Assembly: GCA_024220525.1 (NCBI GenBank)
Contig: JAMYWO010000084.1
Span: forward strand, 80,958 to 129,969
Length of the DNA stretch: 49,012 nucleotides
Reading direction: 5' to 3'
Source of the DNA: Cochliopodium minus
Lineage: Eukaryota; Discosea; Himatismenida; Cochliopodiidae
Shown: in pieces, positions 31,101 through 43,200 of the stretch
Layout: every line of letters begins with the position of its first letter
Numbering within the stretch: the stretch's first letter is position 1
Position numbers and translations under genes: made by a program
The notes under the pieces: generated by a model
Databases searched by the model: none
Told to the model about the DNA's origin: nothing
The model's input: only the letters and a program-made list of their open reading frames with translations

Positions 31101-31305
31101 GATTAGAATCAACCTCACCGAACAAACAGAATTGAAAGAAACAGTCCAACAATATTCACCCGAACCAAACAAAAAAAATCTTAAAAAACACAAAACCAAA
31201 CTACTCAAAAGCGAACTTCAACCGAAAAAATTAATAGACCATCTTAATTGGGAGAGAGTTGTCTTTTTTATTTTTATTATTTATTTTTGTTATTTACAAT
31301 TTTAA
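28196..31305 (+). CDS. Crinkler-like protein: SAM-like header, P-loop NTPase, PD-(D/E)XK-nuclease-like C-terminus
   Basis: Six exons, 28196-28426, 28489-28597, 28639-28889, 28940-29163, 29217-30073 and 30128-31305, give exactly 949 residues. N-terminus: a Cys cluster MCNNCKKVSCIC, then a SAM-like helical segment (LTHLYEVFAKNKIEKEDDF, LNRWNIKGTYHDKIL). P-loop: FMDVPGSGKS at residues 189-198, split by an intron. Walker B: FGIDEIHRVG. Around residues 707-731, VDHLSIDLYYF and LIMFQIKTD give an Asp...QxK pattern like a restriction-endonuclease fold. The C-terminus is Lys-rich. This order (header, NTPase, nuclease-like tip) is that of Crinkler/RHS-type eukaryotic effectors, which are often mobile and variable. 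Domain identities are by pattern only. Confidence 0.6.
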
Positions 31306-31449
31306 AAAGATCAATAAACATAACTTTGATACACAAAAGTAATAAAATCTTCAAAGTTAACCATTTTCTGAAGAATCTAAAAATCAAAAATTAAATAAAA
31401 AGTTGTGTTGAAAATTACAAAGAAATCCTCAAAATCAGTGATCTAGACA

Positions 31450-32848
31450 ATGTTGGCAAAACACAAATTTGATGTAAATTTAATTCTTCCCTTCGAGAAA
31501 AAAAATATCAATTCAATGAAAAAAAAAATTGCTTGTAATTTTCAAAAAAAAACTTTCTTTTCCTCTATTTCATTGATGAGTAAAACGAATAAGAAGCGAA
31601 AATCAATTGATATCAAATTCGAAGGTGAAATAAAGAATGAAAATGAAGAAATGTTACAAGTTTTAGAGGTAAAGTAGAGTATAATCTATATTTATACATC
31701 TAAAATCCAATTCAGTCAAATAAAACAATAGAAGAAAAATATTCAAATATAAAGAAAGCTCCAACTAATTGGATCAAAATGTGGGAGAATATATCAACCA
31801 TGAGATCATATTTGGTTACTCCAGTGGATTCAATGGTGACCCTTTTTTTTGATAAGATGTAATTAATTTTTCATCCTTTTCTGTGTATAAGGGCTGCAAT
31901 AAATTGGCAGATGAAGGTGCGGAGCCAAGAGTGAAGAAATATCAATCTCTTATCGCTTTGATGCTTTCCTCTCAGACCAAAGATGAAATCACATTCAATG
32001 CTATGACAAAGTTGAAAGAACATGGGTTGAATGTTGAAAATATAAATCAAACAGAAGAAGAAAAGTGAATAAAATTATAAAAAATATAATACAATAAATG
32101 ATAATTAAATTTATTCAGGATAAAAGGTAAAGAGTTTTTGAATTAAAATTTAAAATTTTTTTAATTTTTTTTTTAGAGCTGATTTATGGGGTGGGATTTC
32201 ACAACAAAAAAGCCACTTACATCAAAAAAGCAACTACAATTTTAATTGAAAATTACAATGGCGAAGTACCTGGAGAACTAAAAGATTTGTTGAAATTGCC
32301 CGGTGTTGGGCCAAGTAATTTTTAATTTTTTAATTACAAACTTTTATTTTTTAAATATTTTTTTTTTTAACTTTTAGTGCACATTATTTATATTACAACC
32401 TATTTAATTTTTAAAAATTTTTAATTTTTTTATTTTTAAAAAAAGAAATGGCACACTTATTATTGACTCATGCCTTTGACAAAGTGGAGGGGATAGGGGT
32501 GGATGTTCATGTGGAAAGAATAACAAAGAGATTGGGATGGATAAAAGACCCCAAATACACTACCGAAAAAACCCGAAAGGAGCTCGAAGAATGGCTTCCC
32601 CGTCCTCTTTGGCCTCAAATTAATTACCTTTTGGTTGGTTTTGGACAAGTTCATTGTTTACCCAGAGGGCCAAAATGTGAAAGTATTTTAAATTTTTTAA
32701 TTTTATTGTTTAATTTTTTTCTAATTTTTTTTTTTTTGTTTAAATAGGTTGTTTGAATATTGATATTTGCCCATCTTCTACCAAAAATAAACCAAAAGAA
32801 GAGGAAGAGAGCCCAAATAAGAAGAAAAAAGGAAAAAATAAAAAATAA
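31450..32848 (+). CDS. NTH1: Endonuclease III homologue NTH1 (DNA glycosylase/AP lyase)
   Basis: Seven exons, 31450-31668, 31716-31835, 31892-32064, 32119-32126 (8 nt), 32177-32314, 32446-32682 and 32748-32848, sum to 331 residues. It removes oxidised pyrimidines from [17 protein letters not shown] holds the helix start, [15 protein letters not shown] is the HhH motif, [11 protein letters not shown] contains the catalytic Asp, and C-x6-C-x2-C-x5-C near the end ([17 protein letters not shown]) binds a 4Fe-4S cluster. The catalytic Lys should lie in the segment after exon 5 but my reading places a Thr-His there (LLTHAF), so it needs checking. The tail is basic. The start could be 31450, giving an extra 42-residue presequence with FFSSISLMS, or 31576. 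Confidence 0.92.
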
Positions 32849-32894
32849 AGGAAAATTTTTGTTTTTAATTTTTATAATTTTGATATTTCACGTT

Positions 32895-34401
<1,507 letters not shown>

Positions 34402-34545
34402 TTATTGCAGAAAAGGAGTTTCTAATTAAAAAAGGAATTCAACATTCGCACTCAAATAAATGAAAAATAACAAAGGTTTTAGAAAGAAAAATTGAATATG
34501 AAATTGTTTATTTTAATTTGAGCTGAATTTGGTATCTTCAAATAT

Positions 34546-35530
34546 TCATTTTTTAGAAATGTCAAGAAAGGTATAAGGAAGAAATCCGAATTCCTTATTA
34601 TTGACAGAGTAACCATACCACCATCCACTTTTATGTCTATCATAGATTAAGATTTCATCCCCCTTTTTCATAGATAAATGTCTTTCTTCTGGATTACCTT
34701 TGAACCTTAATGTTTAAAAATTAATTTTGAGAAATTCTTGACATTCGTTTGAAAAAAATTTACTCCGAAATAGAATAGCAAGTGATTGGGATTCTTTCAA
34801 TAGTGATTTTTGGTGATGAATTAGGGTTTACTTTTTTGAGAACTGAAAGCTTTTCTTCAAGTTGGGATCTTGTTTCCGATAAATCTTTGCCTTGTGATTT
34901 TAAAAAAAAAAGATTAATTATTAAAATTAAAATAAACGGTGAATATTTATTTAAATTTACAAATTTGTGTCAATGATTCATTTTGTTCCTCTAATAAATT
35001 ATATTTCCCTTGTAATTTCTCATATTTTGATTTCCAATCTATTTCTTCATTTTTTTCTTCATTTTTTTCTTTTTCTTTTTTTTCTCCAAAGGTGTTCAAA
35101 TTTGGTGAGGACAATCTATGGATATAATTCTCTTCAACTGGGCTATCTTCAACTTCTTCATTGGTAATTACTCCTAATTTAAAAATTTTTAAATTTGAAA
35201 TTTAAATTTGAATTCAAATGGTAGAAAATGAGTCACCCATGGAATCATACAATTCAGATTTTTCTGGAAGTAAGCAAAATTTAATTGTTCATAATAAATA
35301 ATTCTCTTTTTTTTTTAACCTCTCTTTTGGAATAAGCCTTTCCTATCAATTGTTTCTCTTGGTTTGGGAACTTTGTTTCTGAAGAAGGAATTAGAATTTA
35401 ATTTTTTATTTCATTTGAAGTGAGAAACAAACCTAATAGTTTTAGCAAAAAAATGGTAAAATTCGCTTGTATTTGTGAAATTTTTAGTATCAATTATTTT
35501 TTGAGCAATATCTCCTGTACTGTCTTCCAT
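34546..35530 (-). CDS. SH3-domain protein with central coiled coil
   Basis: Minus-strand exons from 35530 (MEDSTGDIAQKIIDTKNF, FYHFFAKTIR) through short exons at about 35376-35320, 35260-35238 and 35170-34965 to 34546. The middle has a coiled coil (WKSKYEKLQGKYNLLEEQ). The C-terminal 50 residues form an SH3 domain: NPEERHLSMKKGDEI (RT loop), SGWWYGYSVNNKEFGFLP (double Trp and Pro of the ligand groove) and YTFLDISKK. SH3 plus coiled coil suggests a cytoskeletal or endocytic adaptor. Small exons make the exact edges of the central part uncertain. Confidence 0.75.
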
Positions 35531-35768
35531 TGTTTAAAATTCGATTTTTTTTTTTTTTTTTTTGAATTGATTATCTTTTAAATATTTGAAAATAATCATT
35601 AAATTTAGGACTATTTAAAGATATTATAAGAAGATCTTTGGATCAAACTTGAAACTTTTAAATGAACAAGTATTGTCCTATCTATTTGAAGAAAATCCTA
35701 AATTTATGCTTTTAATATAATTTATATTCAAAATAAAATTGGAATTTATTCTTCTTTTACAAATCCAT

Positions 35769-36100
35769 TCAAAACAATCCCTTTTCTTTGTTCTGCCACT
35801 TAGTTGGCACTAAGAGGTCTTTTTCATCTAGAATGAACAAAAAAAAAAATAAAGATTCAAATCTTCAGTGGTTTTTGGACTTGTCACAAATAGTTAATAT
35901 TAAATCAGTTTTTGTTAAATAGAAGTTACAATTGAATTAACTTTTTAATAATAACATTTGAAAACATTATTTTCCAAGAAAAATTTTACAAAAAACTGAT
36001 TTTTTTGGTTCTAATTTGATTTTGATAGGAATAAAGTTTTCTTTTTTTAAATTTGTTGGTTGAAAAGAGAATTTTGATTCTTTTGATGATGAGTTTATAA
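35769..36100 (-). CDS. Possible short minus-strand gene
   Basis: On the minus strand 36085-35995 reads SSKESKFSFQPTNLKKENF followed by IPIKIKLEPKKSVF. A GTAAAA donor follows, and 35840-35769 after TTCTAG reads EKDLLVPTKWQNKEKGLF and a stop in matching phase. No start codon is seen and the first part abuts the start of the gene on the other strand. No family recognised. Otherwise 35531-36109 is AT-rich spacer. Confidence 0.25.
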
Positions 36101-36109
36101 TAAAAAAAA

Positions 36110-38614
36110 ATGAAGCTCAATAACCAAATCTTTCTTTTCAATCTGATCAATTTTGCTGATCTCAAGTCCATTATAAATTTATCTCATGTATCCAAAGAAT
36201 TATTCATTGCGTAAGATTTTTTTCATCAATTCAAAACTAATAGATTTACTCTTGAATAAAAGATTGAATAAGGATAAGATTTGGAAGAAATTATGCAACA
36301 AAAAAGGGGTTTTCTTTTTCTCAGAAGATAATAATAATAAAATGCAACCTTTATGGTGTTCCCCCTGCAATTGGAAAGATGTAAATCTATTTATAATCAA
36401 GATTCACAAATTTTTACCCAAATTTTTTTTTTTAAAAGTCCTTCATTTACAACTATGGAATTAAATGTAAAGATGCTTTTTCAATAAATAAATTAATATT
36501 AATATATTTTGCCTCAATCCAATTGATATAGTTCTCCCAAAAAAAGAAGATTTCAATTTGAATAATTTGGGTATGATTTTCCTCAAATAAAACAAAATTT
36601 TAATAAATAATCTTCAAAAGAACAAAATGTGCAATTATTTGCAGATCCAAAATTTGAATCCAATCCAGAGCATTTGTGGAGATTATCATATATTGTCCAA
36701 CAAATTAAGGTAATAAGAAATATTGAATAAATAATAAAATAAATTAATAAAATAATAATAAAATAATAATAAAATAATAATTAAACAAATTAAACAAAAA
36801 ATACGAACAAAATTTTTGAATAAAATACGAACAAAATTTTTGATTTTCAAAATTTTATTGTAAAGGATGCAGACGTGAACAATATGGAAAAAGTTTGCAA
36901 AAATCTTCATGACAAAGCGGCAAATTTTATAGAAACATATTGCGAGAAAATAGTGAAGCAAATGGGGAAAGTGAAAATTGATAATTCTGGCATCATCGAA
37001 AAATTGATTCAACAATACCTTCGTTACGCAAAGATTATTGAATGTATCTATTGTCATTTGCGTTTTTGGTAAAAAAAATTAAATCGAACAAAAAAATTAT
37101 TTTTAACATTTCTTTTTTATATTTAAAAAAAAATTTATATTTTTTAATTATTTTTTGGAATATAATTATTTTTTAAATTTTATGTTTTATTTTTTATCAT
37201 AATAATAATTATTTCTTTTTGATTTGTTTGTTTTTGTCAAAAAACTTTTTTTACTTTTATAGGGTGGGTTGGAAAATGCCATTGATGGAAGAAGCAAAAA
37301 ACATTTTAAAAGAAAATTACTTTCAAGAAACAGGTTTAGAGTTGACTTATGAACTCACTCTCCACCTCGACAAAATCCCCAGAAACAGAGAAATCTTCAT
37401 GATCGCTTCTGACAAAAGGTAAATTTCATTTTGTTATAAATCAAACCAAATCTTTTTTCAATTTAATTTGTTTTTTTAATTTTTATTTTTTTATTTTTTA
37501 ATATTATATTTTTACTTTTATTTTTGAAATTCTTTTAATTTAATCAAATTTTTTAATTAATTCCCTTCTATTTAATTCTTAAAGTTTAATTTTTTTTTAT
37601 AAAATTTGATATTTTTAATCTAATTTTAAATTTTCAATTTTTTAGTTTTAATTTTATTCAATTTAATATAATATTTATTTGAAAAAATGAACAAATTTTT
37701 TTTTTTTTTCAAGAAAATTTATCATGAAGTACTATGAGTTGGAATGTGCAGAGACATTGAAGAGTATTGTGGATTTGTTCCCAAAGAACACTCCTCACTT
37801 TCAAACGGACATGAACACCATTTACTTGGACACTATTCGTACTTGGATGGAATTTCATTCTTCTAATCCCTCCCTTGACCATTCTTCTTTTGACAAAAAA
37901 TTTCTCACCACCATGGAACACAAAACCGCCATCAAAGTCTTAGTTGCTGGTAAAAAAAATAATAAATTAAAACTCTTATAATAAAAATAAAATAAAAAAT
38001 GAGATAATAAAATAAAATATAAAAATAAAATAAAATTAAAATAAAAATACAATAAAATATAAAAATAATAGAATATAAAATATGAAAAGATTAAAAATAA
38101 TAAACTCGTTTTTTTTTTGCAGCATACACATGGAACATTGTTGACTTGGTTGAACTTGTTTGCAATGAAATTTCAATCAATTCAAATCTTTATGCGTAAA
38201 ACCATTTTCCTTTTAATAAAGATTTATTTAGATTTTTTTGTTTAATTATTTACACTTTTTTTTGTCAGAGAATGTCCTGAGGACATTAAAACTCTTTTCA
38301 ATATTACAGACATGAAAGAGATAGAAAAAGAGAGGGAGAAAAGAAGAGAAATAGAGGATAGTTGGAATTGCAGCTCTTGTACTTTTTACAATAATGGTCT
38401 CGCAACCACTTGTTCCATTTGTGAGGTTCCTCGTAACTCTGATTCTTCAGGCTCTGGTAACTCTGCTTCTCAATCTGCTTCCAATACCTATCAACAAGAA
38501 CAAGTAAAACAACAACAAATCCCCACCGAAAATTGGAGTTGCTCTACTTGCACTTTTTATAATGAAGCAAGCAATCCCCTGTGTGAAATGTGCGGAGAAA
38601 AATATACGAATTGA
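36110..38614 (+). CDS. F-box / cullin-N-like / Skp1 / double RanBP2-NZF zinc-finger fusion protein
   Basis: Ten exons (36110-36210, 36263-36380, 36439-36466, 36532-36570, 36645-36709, 36866-37068, 37263-37418, 37714-37949, 38123-38195, 38269-38614) all join by GT-AG in phase into 454 residues. Residues 1-48 are an F-box: FLFNLINFADLKSIINLSHV, SKELFIALNKDKIWKKLC. Residues about 105-235 match a cullin N-terminal repeat: FIETYCEKIVKQMG, IIEKLIQQYLRYAKIIECIY, CHLRFWV. Residues about 238-374 are Skp1-like: TIYLDTIRTWMEFH, KVLVAAYTWNIVDLVELVC, CPEDIKTLFNITD, ending REIEDSW. Two zinc fingers follow, WNCSSCTFYNNGLATTCSIC and WSCSTCTFYNEASNPLCEMC, with the Thr-Phe pair that contacts ubiquitin in NZF domains. 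Inferred role: one-chain substrate adaptor related to SCF, without a RING-binding part. Confidence 0.85.
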
Positions 38615-38646
38615 ATAAATATAAATTAAATTCATTTGAAAATAAA

Positions 38647-40098
38647 TTAAGTGATTTTTATTTTAATTAGTTCTGCATAATCTGAAATTTTTAAAATTTG
38701 ATGGTTAACAATGTTGAATATTCTCTTTTCATGAACCAAACAATAGGAGAGAAGAGAAAAAACAGGAGCTAAGATTGCAAAAATCATGTAAAAAAATTCT
38801 AAAAAATCAAACTGAATTAAATAAAGATATACACCAAACAAAAAAGTCAAAAAATAAGAAGAGATGGCTATTTTTTCCAGATTTCTTTCTAAAGGGATGT
38901 AAATAGGTTTAAGCAAATCTCCTTCACGAAATGGTAATTTAACTCTTTTGGTTTTTAGAGAATAAAAAAGAAAAGATGTTCCAACAAAAAAGATGGTTAA
39001 CAAACTGTAAAACGAAAAAAAGCTCCAAACTATTCCTATCACAGATGAGGCAACGTGACAGTCTTATATTTTTTTTTTAGTTGTTTTAATTGAATTTATT
39101 TTTTATTTTTTTTATTTATTTTTTACTTATTTTTTTATTTTTTTTTTATCTTACATATACTTTCTACATTCTGAGGGTAAACATTATCAAAACCTTCATT
39201 AGTTATTTTGAACCAACCACAATAAAAAGAATAGGAAATAATCAAAACCAAAGAAATTAAATAACCAAACATTTGAGTGATTTTAGAGTGAATGATAATG
39301 AGAATGATGAAACTAACCAATGAAAATTTTTGGAAAAATTTTTCCAAAAAAAGCTCCTTGTTTAAATTTTCTTGGTATTCTTCTTTTGTCAGCTTTGAAG
39401 TTTCTTTCTTCATGTCTTTTTTCGTTTCTGTTTTATTTTCTATCACCAGATTCAAATCTTTTTCCGATTTTTCTATCAAATCAAATCTCACCGAAATTGA
39501 TCCTGATACTTTTTCTATTTTGCAAAATAAATTAAATTAAATTGTTAAATTTTTATGTGCAACACCAGAAATTGATAAATTCCTTTATAAGATTGACGAA
39601 TTGTGAAATATTTCTAATTTTTTTTCTTTTTTTTTTTTTACCTTCAAATTTTGATTGTCTATGTCTTAATTCATACCATTTGAGAACTCCATCTTTGATA
39701 GTATTTAAAGGTACGTAAAATAATCCCATAAAATCTCTTCCAACCAAATCATTGTCCCAACATTTGAATTTGACATTTCCCTCAAAATTGTTAAAAATTT
39801 TGAGATCAAGAGAAGATCTTAGTGGGATAGTGAAGGTTGCATTCCAATTAGGATCCAAAGTTTTTTTTATTACTTTTGTCAAATATTTTTTCTTCTGTGC
39901 TGCTTTATTTGATTCGATATCAAAAAATTCAGAAGCTATCTTGTCGAAATAAAAAATGACATAGGGATCCTTTTTTTATTAAATGGAAATTTTGTATATA
40001 AAATTGCAAATCTTTGAAGAAATAAACTATAATACACTCAAACCATTTGAATCTTTTGAAGCTAAATTCTTTCCTTTATCTATAGTGATTTTTAACAT
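38647..40098 (-). CDS. C2-domain membrane protein with several C-terminal transmembrane segments
   Basis: Minus-strand exons: 40098 to about 40040 (MLKITIDKGKNLASKDSNG), about 39973-39640, 39530-39160 and 39060-38647. The N-terminus is a C2 domain with SKDSNG, DPYVIFYF and KKTLDPNWNATFTIPL, then WDNDLVGRDFMG; Asp positions fit Ca2+ binding. A charged segment follows, then two hydrophobic pairs (LVSFIILIIIHSKI, FGYLISLVLIISYSFYCGW and two near SVIGIVWSFFSFYSLL and YFLTFLFGVYLYLIQF). The layout (C2 then hairpin-like membrane anchors) resembles MCTP/ER-tethering proteins, so a membrane-contact or Ca2+-dependent tether is likely. It converges on the F-box/Skp1 fusion with only 32 bases between stops. 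Confidence 0.75.
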
Positions 40099-40291
40099 TT
40101 TTTTTTATATTTTTTTATTTATAAATATAATGGGGATGAATTGACCCATTAGCAAAAACAAACTTTAATCCTTGAACATTTAAAAAGAATATATTAAACG
40201 TTGAAAGGAATTATTTTATACCTTTTTCAAAATTTTATAAAAAATAAAAAAAATATTCATATTAATAATTTTTTGATCACTATATTACAAA

Positions 40292-43200
40292 ATGAGTAAT
40301 ATGGAAGTCAAAAAAGAGAAAAAGAATGCCAATAACCTTCTGATTAGAATTAAAAATGAAGAGAAATTAACAAATGAATTTGTGGAAGTGATGAAAAAGA
40401 AGCATACATTGTCCAGTTGGTATATATTATCAAATAAAATTTCTTTTATTTTCTCAAAATCAATAATAATTGAAATACAGGGAATTTTGGCTTATATGCG
40501 ATATCAAAAATTTTGAATTTGAAGATAAAATTAAAAAAGCGAAAAAAATCAAAGAAACAATAGACACATTCATCAATGAGAATGGAATCAAAGCAATAAA
40601 TTTGAGTTTGCCCATTAAAACAAAATGGATCAATATTGTAAATAATATGAAGATTAATGAAGAAATAGACTTTGTGGAGCTGATAAATGTTTGTTCATTT
40701 TTAAAAAACAAATATTTTATTTTATTAAATATTTATATTTTTGAAAAAATATATCAGGAATCGAGGACACAAATAGAAAAATTGATGTTGATTGATGTAT
40801 TCGAATTCATGAGAGAGAAAGATTGGAATAGTAATGGAAAAGTTAAACCAATATCAGAAAATCCAAAGATGGACAAAAAGAAATCTCGTTTGGCGAAATT
40901 ATTCAACAAAAAAAGAGAGAATACAAGAAATATGGACATCAATGATTTAAAAGATAGAAACAAAGAAATGCCGGTTGGAGATGACAAAATTTCTTTGCTT
41001 ATTGTGATGCCCGAAGAGAATACTCATTCTCAAATATTGATAAATAAGAACATCACTTTGAGACAAGTCTTATTGAAAATATGTTCCAAAAGAGGATGGA
41101 ATTCAGATGATTTCAATTTTCAGAATAATCAAAATGCGGATATGGATATGGATATGCTTGCCTTTCGAATCAAATCAAATGTGCAACCCCTATTTTTGAT
41201 GCCCAACCCCAAAAATACTCAAATTAAATCCCCCAGAAGAAATCTAAAACTTTCCAGTCAAGCCACAACCAAAGAAGAGCTTAAAGTTCCTGAAAAGGTC
41301 CAAACAAAAGTGATCTTGGAAGGATGGGTAGCCATAAGAAGTAATTTTTCAATTTTAATCAAATCTTTCAATATCTTAATTCAATTATTATTCTTCTTGT
41401 AAAAATTAATTGTAATTATTTTATAATTGATTTGGATCTCTGCATTTTTTAAACAAAAAAAAAATCACCATCAATTTAAGTGTTTTTCCAAATTTATTTT
41501 TTTATTTAGTTTTAAGGTGGAAACCTTCCAAAGAGAACAATTCTAAAAATTTGGATCCTTTTGTTGTTTTAAATTTAAAGGATCAAAGCTTTAACACACC
41601 AAGGAGTGTTTATGATGAAGAAAAAAATCAATACATTTTCGAACATTCCTTTTTTGTTTTGTAAGATTTTTGGGAAATTTTATTTTTTTAAAACTTTAAA
41701 TCTCTAATCTCTTATCTTTAAAACTCCAAATCTATTTAGGAAAATTTATAATCCTTGGTTTGATTTCTCTCTTGATGTAATCACAATGGAAGATAATAAC
41801 AATAAATTGATTGCATCTTGTAAAATAAAGAAAGCGGAAGTAAATAATAAGAATGTAACAGAATATAAACGTGATCTTTCGGATGGAAGTGAATTATGTA
41901 TCAATATTGAATGGAGAGGCTTTTTTGAGAAAAATTCAGATTTGTATGAAACTGAAGAGACGATTGATTACAAAATTTTGTGTGAAAAAATTCTTAATAT
42001 GCCAATTACCGTTGATGAAGATATGTTAAAATCTAGAAATGAACATGGTAAATTTTCTTTGATTTACTTTGATATATTGAATTTATTATCATTTTTTTTA
42101 TTTGAATAAATAAAAGAGTATCAGTGGGTTGAAGAAAGTGATTCCTTTTCAAATTCAGAAGATGAAAAGGATAATGAAGAGGAGAGTTCAGATGATGACG
42201 ACGATGATGATGATGGTAGCGATGATGATTGGATCAAAGATTTGGACCATTCTGATGAAAAGAATACAAAGCCCAAACAGAAATTGGATATCTCCTCAAT
42301 GGGAGGATATGGGGAGAATAATAATTTTGTGGTGCCAAATTCGTATTCAGTGAATGGAAATAACAATTTTGATAGTGATGATAGTGATGATATCAAAATC
42401 ATCCCTTCTGGTTATAATCCTCCTCCCATCACTTCTTATTCTACACCCACCAAAAAAATAGTGAAAGATAATTCAGACACTAATACTGATTCTTTTGATA
42501 TTGATGATAACACCAGTTCTGATACAGAAAATAACGATTCTGATTCTTCTTCCACTCACAATTCTACTTCTACTATTGGTTATGAAAATCCTCCCATTCC
42601 TAATTCTTATTCTACCCCTCCCAACCCCACTCCAACCACCGGTTTATACAGCAGTGAGATTCCCAAAACAGAAAATAATAATCAAAAATCAACTTCCCCT
42701 CCCAAACATTTTGGATACAACAATCCTCCTCCCATCACTACTGGATACAATAATCCTAATCTTCCTCCCTTTCCCATTAAACAACCTAACAAAAATCCAA
42801 TCAAACAAAACAATCTTCCCCTCAAAAAAAATCCTCTCAAAACTTCTTCTAAACTTCCTATTAAAACTTCCGTCCCTCCCCTCAAAATTCTTCCTCCCAA
42901 CCCCTCCAATAACCCTCAAGTTCTCTCTAAAACTCCCAGCCCTCCCTCTAAACACAACAACCCTCCTTCTTCCAACTATCTAGTTAATACCAATACCAAT
43001 AACAATACTGGTAGTAATAATAATAACAATACTGGCAATAATAACAATACTAATAGTAATAGTAATAACAATAATAATACTGGTAGTAATAATAACAATA
43101 ACAATACTAATAGTAATAGTAATAACAATAACAATACTAGTAGTAATAATAACAATAGTGGAGGAATAAATTCAAATTCCCCACCAAAAAATCCAAATTA

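Noticed and set aside
36110-38614. F-box, cullin-like and Skp1 parts as three neighbouring genes
   Set aside because: No stop, start context or spacer separates them and all nine introns keep one frame; kept as a testable alternative only.
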